Origin: Tubiluchus corallicola
Lineage: Eukaryota > Priapulida > Priapulimorpha > Priapulimorphida > Tubiluchidae
DNA length: 64,000 nt
Direction: 5' to 3'
Assembly: GCA_030141605.1 (NCBI GenBank)
Contig: JAQGDQ010000069.1
Location: 253,126-317,125, forward strand
Position 1 is the stretch's first letter. Each line of letters starts with the position of its first letter. The position numbers were made by a program, and so were the translations under genes. Shown here piece by piece: positions 14,294-25,610 of the stretch. A model generated the notes under the pieces. The model did no database searches. It was not told the DNA's origin and saw nothing but the letters and a program-made list of their open reading frames with translations.

Positions 14294-17200
14294 ATGGCGT
14301 CATCAGAAGGTAGAACATTTTCTGAGGACAAGACACTGTCCAATGCCCGAGAACGCTCAAAACCACTAAAGAGAAACAGACTACTTAGACGTATGATATA
14401 TGAGTGTCCTTGGGGTTGGACACATTTGCACAAGAAAGACATCTTATTGTTTTTCAAAGACGATATTTCTAAACCTGCTTTACCTTCAAAAGAGGTAATT
14501 TCTTATGAAGATTATTAAGTAAATAAATAGCTCCATCCATTATTATTTTACTGCCTCTAGCAAGGACAGTGAAATTTTGTCTGTTAGCAAAACTGTGTTT
14601 TGTATGTATTTGTAATTAAGTTATCAAATAAGAGGTCTTCCTTAAAATACAGTGTATTTCTCATTTCTAATTTAACATCTGAAATATTGCATTATGCAGT
14701 AATGTTACTCTTATCAGTTTGTTTAGTAATATATGCAAAAAATTATTGAGAATTGAGATATACCAGAAATTACTGAGTGTGAAATCCAAAGCTGAAGTAA
14801 GGTGAAAGTGTTAACAATAGTGCTTGATTACTTTTTTGTTACTGAATGGGATGCTTTTTCTATCATACTAATAACAATGATAAAAGTAAAACTAGAAACA
14901 AGAAGCTGTTATCATACGAAATGTTTTTAACCAAATAGTTTAAGTAGTTTAAGTACTTTTCAATATTTTGCACTATAGTAGCATGTCTTCTTTGGAAGAC
15001 AGTAGGCATCACTAGTTGTGGAAGTAACTTAGTTACATTATGTTAATGTAAAGCAATTATGACGGTTGTAGGTTGATTACTTGTTTTTAGAGCTTTATAT
15101 TGATCTAGTTGGATGAGACAGCAGAGTGTCTCACTATGCTCTGGGATGTTCATGAAAATTTTGGAAAAGAGCTTGTCACCAAGTTGTTCATAATTTAACA
15201 AAATTAATTAAGTACAGACTCTTCTTATGCTTGTTTTATGGATCATAAGTTTCAAGACAGCAATAAACATATTCAGTAAATCTATTATTGAACAAAAGTT
15301 GACTTACGTATAATCCCATGGCATGTTTTGTTGTAAATTAGTTGTAATCGTGACGGGTTAAAAATATAGATAATAAATTATTATCATCTCTGTCATTATT
15401 TTTGTTTCAGGTGCTAGAAAGTCAATTTCCTGTAAAGGAGCCTAATTATGATCAAATTTTAAGTCAACCCGAAGGTATTCGAGCAACATGGATAGGACAT
15501 GCTACGACGCTAGTGCAGTTCGATGGAGTGTCTTTATTGACTGATCCTATATTTTCAGAACGTGCATCAATGCATCAAGGTTTTGGACCAAAGCGTTACA
15601 GACCTGTACCGTGTACCATACAAAATCTGAAGAAAAAAGGCATAGGTAGGAATAAACTTGTTTATTGATAACTAGGTGGATTCGGTAGTGGTCGTTGAGT
15701 TGTGCCACTTTGAAATCAGTAACACCATCTGCTGGAACAAAATAGGGATAAATTTAGATTTCTGACTGCTTTAATATTTGTACTTCATGCTTGATTTGCA
15801 TGTGATACAATTATGAAGTTGCATCAGCTGATTAATTATCTATCAATTTACATTTTTCACTTATGTTTTTCTTGTTTATTATGTCTAGGTATATAGCCGG
15901 CATATGGCCAGAAGACATTATGTTTTTGACCCAAGTTGGTACTTGTACGCCAAGTTTTATCAATCTATAGTATTCATTTTACCCACAAATAATTTGTTTG
16001 GCTAAAATTTGCCTTTTTTGGGTGTTTTTAATCCTTATTGTTGTCATTTTGAGTATTATACATAAATGTGCTCAATTTATCATTATCATTTACAACAATA
16101 TACCTTATTTCTGTGAAATAATCTGTTTATTTTCAGAGTTAAATGCTGTAGTTATCAGCCACAATCATTATGATCACCTGGACTATAACAGTGTAGTAGC
16201 TCTAAACAATGAGTATGGAGAAAAATTATGGTATGTTTTCCATTGGTTTACTTTCCTTTTGCTTTCTTTAATTTTTGTTTTTTTTTTGTAAAAATTTTAA
16301 AAAATTTTGGCTTTTGCCTAGTTAACGAAAGTAAAATGGCTAATGTGTCATATTTGCAGAGTTTGGTTGTAGGTTTGCCTTTCAAGGCCTGGATTGTACA
16401 TTTATTGGCACTATTTTCATCGACAAATTTGTTTACATAAAAAATTGATCTTTGTACTGTCAAAACCGGCTTTGCAGTCGTGCAGTTGATACATCATCAT
16501 ATCTAACACGGAAACTTTGCTCTTAGATATAATAGATAACTTATGTAAATGTTGAATCATTTCTTGTAGAAAGTTACAGAGTTCTGCTTTAACTTCTTTG
16601 TTCACTAAGAAATAGTACACTCGTTTAGTTAAATATGATTTTTGAGTGTGAAATTCTGTGACTGTTTTTCTTTGCAAATGAGCAATGATGAAAACTGTTA
16701 TTTAAATAAAAATATTCCAATTTGTTTTAGCATTTAAATGGCAGACAACATTATTTTATACAGAAATTAGTAGCGTCAAATGTTCCTATAATTAAATGTT
16801 TCTTTGCACTGAATTTACAGATGCACTGTAGCATTTACTGTTTTTTGAAACAAAAAATGTCTCCGTACATTATGAATTATCTACACTCTAGTCATTTCTG
16901 CCTAAAACATTTTTTGGGTTAAGAGTTTCTGTTCTGAGTCTGTTCTGTGATCATTCCAAATATTCACTCTACTCTGCATTAGTAATTGTTTAGTATAGTA
17001 TATGGTTGTGTTTTTTGTAATTTTATATTCAGTAGGCACCGCTTAATAGACTCAATTTGAGATGAAAGTGTGTGACCCATTTAATTGTTTGAATCAATTA
17101 ACCAACGTGTATAGCATATTACCATTATAGAAGCATGAGTCATCACTCGCCACTTTAGCATGCATTGTAAAGGCTTTAAATGAATTTTAGAAATGAATTA

Positions 17201-20200
17201 ATGCAAAATTACTATGTGCAATTATGTAAGAATGCTAATTTATATAATTGAATTAATGAAAAATAAAATAAAATAATCGCGCAAATGTGATCATTACCAC
17301 GGAAATTTACAAAAATTCGCTCAAGGTCGATTGTTTCATTTCTTCACGAAGAAATTAATTTATGAAATTCTCATACTGATAAAAATGTTAAAAATCTGTT
17401 GCTGTTTGCCGCATATATTTGCCCAAAACACCTAGTCACCTAGTGCTTGAACTGCAGTATGATTACCTTGTTTACCCTATGAAAAACTGAGGGAGCTTCA
17501 AAAGCAAACCGCTAGGCAGGTGATTAAATGTTTAGCTTCCAGAACCTTTGAGGTTAACTGCAACAACGAGCGGGTGACAGATTTAAAGCAAATCTGCTAC
17601 TCTGGATAAGCGTACTGTTTGTAGTAAATGTTTAAAGTAGAACTAAAAGCTAGCCAATGGCAGTGCCATATGTGGTGAATGACTGGACCATGACTACTCA
17701 ACTGAGATGAGACACAGAATAGATTGCATTCACATCCTTTCTTGAGGAGAGAAGCAGCTGTGGGTAGAGCATGATTTTATGTTAACAATGTCACGCCTTG
17801 TTGAAGTGCATTTAAAAAAAACATTAAGAATAAATAACTAATTATGTAATTTTTCAATGCCATAAAGTTAGCAAAATCAATTTCATTTTTGCCGAGAAGC
17901 AGGTTTTACACGAGATCCATTTACCATTTACCTTTGCAGCCAAACACATGCCATGAGAACTCAGTTTTTGCTTGCTGACTGACCAAGAGAACCAGACCTC
18001 TTCCAGAAAACAGACTGGAAGAGGTGTGCTTTTAAATTAAGCGTCATTGCTGGGTCTATAATGCTCCTATATTTCTTTTCATTTAAATCATCACTTTTAT
18101 TGTCTAGGTGGTTTGTGCCCCTCGGTTTAGAATCTTGGATGAGAAGCTCTGGTTGTGAGAATGTCAAGGAGTTCGATTGGTGGCAGGAAGAGTCGCTACC
18201 CAGTAATCCAGAAGTGAAGTTTGTGCTGACACCTGCCCAGCATTGGAGTAAACGTGGTGCATTCGATGATAATACAGTAATTACTGAGCATTGGCTTTCA
18301 GTGTGATAGTGAATAAAATTTAACGTTATGTGTTAAGTTTAATTGCTAATTTTTTATGCTCAATTTGGGAATACACATGCAATATAGGAGGTTTTTAGGG
18401 TCTAATTTGTCAAAAACATTTATAGAAGTGAACATGTGACTTATCCCGTTGACGTTGACGTTGACGTGACATTAAACTTGCATTATGGGCATCAGAATGT
18501 ATCAGTGACATTCTCTATGTCACCCTAATTAATACTATATGTGCACTTGTATAGCAAAGTTGTCCAGCAAGTCGGCAACTAAGATTTTCTAATTATTTAC
18601 ATATCCCGAATCTCCATTTTATGAGGATCATTTTGATACCACATTCATCACTCTATGTTGTTTCTAAGCTGAGATAATCCACGTTGAAGTTGAGGTGCAA
18701 GCTATGCACTGAAAAACGTAATCTTGAGAAAATTGCTGTTAAAGTTGGCCATTGCCTTTTATTGCGTTTCTTGAAAACACTTAGCAACCCCACAAATATT
18801 GTTTACTACGGACTTTGCAAGAGCACATTGAAGTTATGTTTAAATCCAGTAGGTGGCTCTTACTGACGAAGGTCTGGGCTGAAAAAAAGTTTTGTCGCCA
18901 AGGGAAGTGAATTTCAGCTGTGTATCTTAAAAATAGGCAAACAACCAAAAAAAAATTTATTTTTTCATTTTGCTATTGCTTTTATAGTTTAATGTGAAAA
19001 ATGTGATGTTATTAATGGTGCATTGGTTTGATTAATCAAATTTTCTTAAAAGTAGTTCTACATGGAAGCAGTTTTGGAGAAAAGCTATCAGATTGTTACA
19101 GCATGTTTTTAAACGTAAAATACATGAGGAAAAGTTGAACGATTGATGAATGTGTTGTGTTTCAATTTGAATTTCTTGTATTAACTCTTTGTAGGTTTTT
19201 AAGTGTAAAATGTTTCTTATGTTGTTTTTAGACTCTTTGGGGCAGCTGGACTGTTGTCGGACCTCGACATCGTTTCTTCTTTGCAGGAGATACAGGACAT
19301 TGTCCAGGCTTTGAGCAAATCGGCGATGAATACGGTCCAATTGATCTTGCTGCCATACCGATTGGTGCTTATAAGCCGATGTATGATTATTTTTGTTGTT
19401 TTGTTTGTAGGTGAAGATCACATTATAACCACCAGAACTGTAAGAATATTTTATTTTTATGTACATTTAGTTTATTGATGAAATTATTGCTGATTTGAAA
19501 CATTTGGAGATATTTACCCAAGAAGGAATGTAAACGTTGTGTATACCTTTGCTTTCAGATGGTTTATGAAACAACATCATTGTGCATATCTTTGCTTTCA
19601 GATGGTTTATGAAACGACATCATTGTGGACCCGAAGATGCAATTCGTATACATAAAGATATCAAAGCGAAACATTCTCTAGCTGTACACTGGGGTACTTT
19701 TTATGTTGGCTGTGAGGTAAATATTATTTCAAATCTAGCTTTGGTGCTAATTTTTGCTGGTGCTTTATTTCTATAAGTAATGTTTTGCACTGCTGTACTG
19801 GTGATAAAACTCCAGCATTACATTCTTAAATAGAAAGCAGAAACAGACGGATCGCATAAGTTATTTTTACTGATTTATGCCATCCAGAGGCCCACCATTC
19901 TTGTTTTTAAGTTGGGACTCCTTGTGTATGCATGGTGATCCGTAATGAGAAATTCGTATTGACAGCTTCTGTGACAACACTGTGCAAAAAGCTGATGGCA
20001 CTCCTGCCATTTTTGGTGGTGTTCATGAAAGTTGGAACTAGTTATTTTTGAAAAAGAAACGACGCCTCTGTCGGAATTTCAGAGTGACAGCAGTGGCAGC
20101 ATTAGCTTATTATTGGACTGTTAGGTGGAAAACAAAGTACAGGTTTTGGGTGCATAATATTTTGCAATGAAGAGAACAATAAAGAGTGGTTATCACCTAC

Positions 20201-21547
20201 ATTCAGAAGAATGTAATGTTACACACTTCTCAAAAGTTATATATAAGTATTATCATTGTGCTGGATTTGAAAATGATCGACACTTCCTTAACCAGGAAGC
20301 CAATCAGTCCAAAGAACAGCTGTCAAATTGAAACATTCAAACATGGTCTCCGTAAACTTGAAAGCTTGGTAAATCATCTCGACCACAGCGGCTTCCCGTC
20401 TCTGCGTAATGCGTGTGTAGGTAAGAGCAAACATGTTCAAGTGGATGCGGATCTCGCATCAGGCATTAAACATTACGTACACACGGAAACACTTCCCCGT
20501 GAACTGTCATGTACTTATCGCGCATCACACCTCACACATCAGGCACATTTTAAGGGTAATTCTCTGACATTAGAAACAGGCAAAAGTCCTTAGCCATGTT
20601 TTGATATCTAAAGTAGGGAAATAGTTGACAGCATTGCAGATGAAACTGCTCATAACTAGTTTTCTTGGTCGTCAATCATTTGTTTGCCAACTAGACTTGA
20701 TTTAGCATTGATTAATTTTTCAGACCACATCTTGATTTTTTGCTATTCCCTTTAACCTGCTAAAAAGTAAATAATATTTCTAAATAAAATAAATATGAAA
20801 TAAATAAATATAAGTATAAAAAAATAGATGAATATATAACTGAACATTTTTTGTGCAGACCTGTTGTTTGCTTCGTGTTTTGTTCATCAAACGAAATTGT
20901 GAAATCATGAATATCGACCTGTTTACTTATCTTTTAAGCATTGTTGCTTAACACATACAAAAACGTTCTACAGTGTAAGACAGTGGTTATGCTGTCTTTC
21001 TTTCTGAAGATTATGCATCTTGCATAAAAGTGAGTAACTTAGTGGGTACATTACATATTACATTTTTGAGCAGTACTGACATAGAAATTGTAACATATTT
21101 TTATCTTTGAATAATATTGGCTTAATTTAAATCTTCAGATGAAGTGCTTTTTTAAGAATAAAAAATGTTATTATTTCAGAATTAACTAGCAAACTGTATG
21201 AAACATTCACACTTAATTTTTCTCCATTTTCTTTACAAGTCTGCTAATCAATCATGAGCTAATGCAGTTTTAAAAGGTATGGATTATTATAGAGATATGA
21301 TGAACCAATAACTGAACTAGAAGAGCGGATAGCCAACGGAGAAATAAACGATAGGGAATTTGTGTGGTTGAAACACGGAGAAAGTAGAGAATTCCAAACG
21401 CGACCCAGTATTGCAAATGGAATTGAAGAAATTGGTCTCGGTTTGGCAGTTGTTCATCTATCACCAAAGTCTACTTTTGATAGCAGTAAAGTGCACCCAC
21501 CAAATGAGACAAAAGGTATCCTAGAGGGAAACCAGAGTCAACTTTAA
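14294..21547 (+). CDS. NAPEPLD: N-acyl-phosphatidylethanolamine phospholipase D, 7 exons
   Basis: Exons deduced from GT-AG sites with matching phases: 14294-14494, 15411-15645, 16137-16230, 18108-18276, 19232-19380, 19602-19716 and 21293-21547. They total 1,218 nt and 405 residues (human 393). The protein is a metallo-beta-lactamase-fold zinc enzyme that releases N-acylethanolamines, such as anandamide, from membrane NAPE. Metal ligands are intact: HNHYDH (H154, H156, D158, H159), the His in PAQHWSK (H222), the Asp in FAGDTG (D253) and the His in AVHWGTF (H312). Flanking family blocks [50 protein letters not shown] and LKHGESR are all present in order. The start ATG at 14294 lies in a good context, and upstream in-frame sequence looks like intron. 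The C-terminus carries about 45 residues beyond HGESR that I do not recognise. A 43-bp duplication places a second acceptor before exon 6. Confidence 0.95.
19546..19631 (+). repeat. 43-bp tandem duplication of a NAPE-PLD splice acceptor
   Basis: The string gctttcagatggtttatgaa occurs at 19551 and again at 19594, exactly 43 bases apart, with the next bases nearly identical (aacaacatcattgtg against aacgacatcattgtg). Only the downstream copy keeps the NAPE-PLD frame. Use of the upstream acceptor would add 43 nt, shift the frame and reach a stop codon a few dozen codons later. Confidence 0.9.
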
Positions 21548-24500
21548 AAAGAGCAGTAAATTGTGTTGATGGAATTAGACTAGTGCTTCAAGTATGAAAA
21601 AAGTGTGATAGGGTAGTTTGGGTTAATTTCTGAGAATGACAGCTTTTACTGTTGTGAGCAGAATGATTCTTCGAGTACCAAAGATGTTCCGAAATTTTTG
21701 CCGTTAAAGCAATGAGTTAATTTCAGAGGCTAGTATTGCAAATCGTTAAACAGATTCGTCAAATATTTTTGCACAACATTCATTTTATATAATTAATGTA
21801 ACTTGATTTTGAACTTTCATTTCTAAATTTTGATGCTGTGCAGATTTTAAAGTTTATGAAAAATCCTCACCTAATGTGATTTGCAGTGCAACCGTTTAAA
21901 AAGCAATTCGTGCAGATAGTATGCTATATAAAACTATAGGGACGAACTTTTGTATCTAGTCAGATAGTCAAGTGGATGATACTATGTATGCTCAACATTG
22001 TGGTCATTGCTGTTAAGAGTATACGATAGTTGGGCATTTACTAATTTTGCCCTGTCAGTTTAAAAAAAAATTAAAATTAGAAATGGTTATAATTTTAACA
22101 TTACTAATTTTGTTTGAAAATGCAAATGTTGTACAGATGATTTGAACTGTGTCTAAAATTACTGAACTCCTTTTTAGTTTTTGTTTAGCTTCATTTTGCA
22201 GTTGTTATTCTAAAATTGTTATATATAAATTTATATACAAGAGAAAATATTGCTGTTAGAAGTGGGTTTATTTACTTAATTCTAAGTAAATTTTGTAAAA
22301 ATAAGCCATTTGAAATTTCATAATGTTATTTTCATTATTGTTTTAAGTTTTGTTATAATCATTGTTTTATATATAATAAAGTTCTCTGTTATCTTTCAAT
22401 TTCATAGTTACAGAATTTCCTTTGCTTTTGTATTGCATAATCCGTACCAAGTGGCACTTTTTGAAACTATTATTTGGCTTTGAAGTTATCAACAGCCATC
22501 CCTTTGTTAAATGTTTATGTTTGCTATAGCAAGTTTTATTTTTGGTATGAAGTGTTGTTTTAATCAATTTTTTCAGTAGCCCTTCGGCGTTAGAAAAATT
22601 GCTCGGTTACGAGCATCAGGTTTAGAGTTCAAGTCAAAATCAAATCAAGTTTATTTTTCTCTATAACATTTCAGCACATTCATGTAATAAAAATATACAA
22701 ACATTATTAGAGTAATAAATGTGTTAATAAGGTAAATATAAAGTCAACGAGATAGGGTAGCGAATTGACTAAAAGGTATCGAGTCAGCTACCTTTATCTT
22801 TTTCGTAATCCTCATAATTAAGGATTTAATTATGAGGTGTTAATAACATAATCCTGATAAATTTATAATTAGTACCAAATTTAACAAAGTTCATAATTCT
22901 CAGGAACAATTACTGACTGTTTAAAAATTTTCAATTTATTTTTGTACACGTTCATTATAAATACCAAAACTGCTTAAAAAGCAACACAACTGCCTAATGG
23001 GCTGGTCTACTTGTTATCACAGATAGTGTTCTTTAATATAAACTAATATCAATCAGTCTGCATATGCAATACAAATAAAATAAGCGTATCTAAGGCAACA
23101 TTGTTTTCCTTTAGCTACATACTGGCAAATTTAATGACTAGTGTATTACTGATTTGATAATTTTGTATTAAAGAAAACCTCAACCAGAGTAACTCTAATA
23201 GCACAAACACAATTATTCCGTTCACAATTTTTCATTATGTGTATATTAACTACTACTATGAGTTAAAAAGCTGAAATAGGAAGACTCTCACCTAAAATTA
23301 TAAGCAGTTGAGCACTATATAAATATACATTTAAAACAATTTAACATGTCTACATCTGTGCATAAATCCTGCCTAGGTACGTGTAGGATCACATACGACT
23401 ACAGTCAAACCTTGTTATAACGCACGTCTGGGACGACACTAAATATGGCGCTATACCGGGATCAGCGGTAAGGCGAGGTTCGTTAAATATCAAAGCCATT
23501 CCAATCTGTAACCTCTATTTTGTTTCCTAGTTAATTTAGTATAATATTAACAATACATGTGTGATACTGTACATTTTTGTTGCATTAACAAAGTTAATGC
23601 AGGTGTAGTTCTATGACGGCGCGTTGAAAACCTTTTAGGAAATACAATGTGGAGTAGCAATCTTGTGAAATACTGCTTTCTCCTGATAAGAGAAACATGC
23701 AGCCATGCAGCCCACCCACACTCCCAAGGTAACATTACTAGATAACTAAAACTATAAATAACTGCTGCATATAACTTGACCTTTAATCAAACGGCTTTCA
23801 CAGTCGCCAAATTCACATCGGTTCAGTACAGAAACTTTAATAGCTACGCAACTCTTGTATTCTTAAAATGCATGTTTCTTGCTCAAAACTTTAATATTCA
23901 TTTTCATACAGTCACTTACAATAAGATGTAAATCTTAATTTAAACACCATAATTGTTTCTCTGTCCAGAGGCCATTGTTTTTACAATACAATGGCAGTTT
24001 TTCAGCAACAATTCATTGTACTTTACCTTGGCTGGCATTATAATGGGGTACTGTACTATGTTTTGAGACACTGTCAATAAGAATTGCTTTTACACAGCAA
24101 AACATGCACTAGTCACTAGTGCATTCCAAACAAGATGTTTTAATGTTCCAAACAAATAAGTAAGTCCTTCCTACCACTGATGGGCTCAAGTGCTTGGGTT
24201 AGAACAAGCCGTCAGTGAAGCAGAATTCTCCATATATTTCAGTTCTTACAATGTAGCTACAGGATTTAAACTGACGTACAACATTATTTTACGTAGTCAG
24301 TAATTAAAATAACAGATTATTCGATGAATGGGATACACCAATGTCTGGCAAGGTAAAGAAAGCAGCAAACAATGTACAGTAAATATGCACAGCAGTTTGA
24401 CAATAAAAAATACATCACAAAGAGCTATTAAGATGATATTATTTAGGGAAAAGTTTCTGAAAAAATATATTTCCATAGCATTTGCAACTATAATGCAACA

Positions 24501-24651
24501 TGCAGGTTTATGACTAATTTTGTAAACTAATCCCTAATTAGCAGTTTCTGATATGAATACGTGTAATGCTAAATAGCTTTCCAGTATACTATCTACTTGG
24601 TATCTATTGAAATCAGAATGCTACAGATGCCACAGAATCCAATTTGTCCTT
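21548..24651. other. NAPE-PLD 3' region and intergenic DNA
   Basis: No gene was recognised. A canonical AATAAA at 22375-22380 is the first convincing poly(A) signal after the NAPE-PLD stop, implying a 3' UTR of about 0.85 kb. Around 22620-22700 the tcaaatcaagtttattt pattern resembles an inverted LINE 3' tail. Much of the rest is AT-rich and featureless. Confidence 0.4.
23402..23490. mobile_element. pogo/Tigger-like terminal fragment
   Basis: After a TA, the sequence starts CAGTCAAACCTTGTTATAACG, which closely resembles the terminal inverted repeat of pogo/Tigger-type Tc1-mariner elements (CAGT..AACCTCGTTATAACG). No matching opposite end was found within the next kilobase, so the copy is truncated or badly decayed. 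Confidence 0.5.
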
Positions 24652-25146
24652 CAGTGGCAGCTCGTGTATAGGTACTGTGGTACTGCAGCACCCCTTGTTT
24701 TCACTCATTATTATCGATAATATTCAACATAATAATCTTTTTTCTAGTTCCTTCTTTATACTTGTGCGGAACTAGAGCACGTGAGGGAAGTAGAATTTGC
24801 TTCACAGCCCAAGCAACGTGGTGTTTGGCTGCTGTGCACATGCGGCCATGCACACGTCTGTACTTTAGGTAGAAAGAGTACTGTCACTCACTGCAGTACG
24901 TGTTGTCAGTTGTCACGTGTATCGGCATATTCTTCAACTGCGAAAGTTTAGGCTATTCGTAAGAAAACAATACTTTTTGTTTAAGAGATTATCAAGGTTA
25001 CGTTTGAATTAGTTTGATCGTTTAAAATTACAATTACAACGTTATAATTACATACGTTTGTTTTGTTTTACCCCGTATTAAAACAATGGCTAAATTTTTT
25101 TAATTGTGCAGCACTCCCACTAATTTTAGCTATGAGCTGCCACTGC
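24652..25146. mobile_element. MITE with CAGTGGCAGCTC terminal inverted repeats
   Basis: The 495-bp stretch begins CAGTGGCAGCTCGTGTATA and ends TAGCTATGAGCTGCCACTG, its inverted counterpart. Inner parts of the ends (tgctgcac and gcagcac words) are also inverted. CAGTGGC termini are common in hAT-type MITEs. The flanks tgtcctt and cgactgtt do not form a clear 8-bp duplication, so this copy is old or the boundary is slightly off. No coding capacity. Confidence 0.65.
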
Positions 25147-25610
25147 GACTGTTCGACCCGACCACAACTTAATCAATTAATTACAAGAAATTAATAATAA
25201 CTCATATTTCTTTCTTCTTTTTACTCTCTGTTGTGACAAATTAATTTGTAGGTACCGCCATACTTAGTGCGAGTACACATATAATATCTTACGTGTAAGG
25301 ACGCACCACCTGAACATACAGGTCAGACTTGTGTCCAAGTCATCTTATGACGAATGTGCTAGAACTGATTGTGGTAGTAAATCAAAATCTACCTGTATAC
25401 CAATTATTAATAACTGATGTAAATTTATACATTGAAGATGATAATTTGAATATAATGATGAAGATGACAATGAAAATTTCAAGGTGTTTTCAAGCTTGAT
25501 ACCAAAGACACCTAAATAGCAAATATTGAATACAACTTTGTTCAGCAATCTGATAAATCGATCTGTACACATTAACAATTTGTTAGAAAACTTTTACAAT
25601 CTTAGCACAA

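Noticed and set aside
18448-18472. TTGACG tandem triplet as a regulatory site
   Set aside because: Only three hexamer copies just after a NAPE-PLD exon, within an intron; too little to call.
20186-20593. 135-codon + frame inside the last NAPE-PLD intron
   Set aside because: No family motif, no clear splice or promoter context; coding status cannot be supported from sequence alone.
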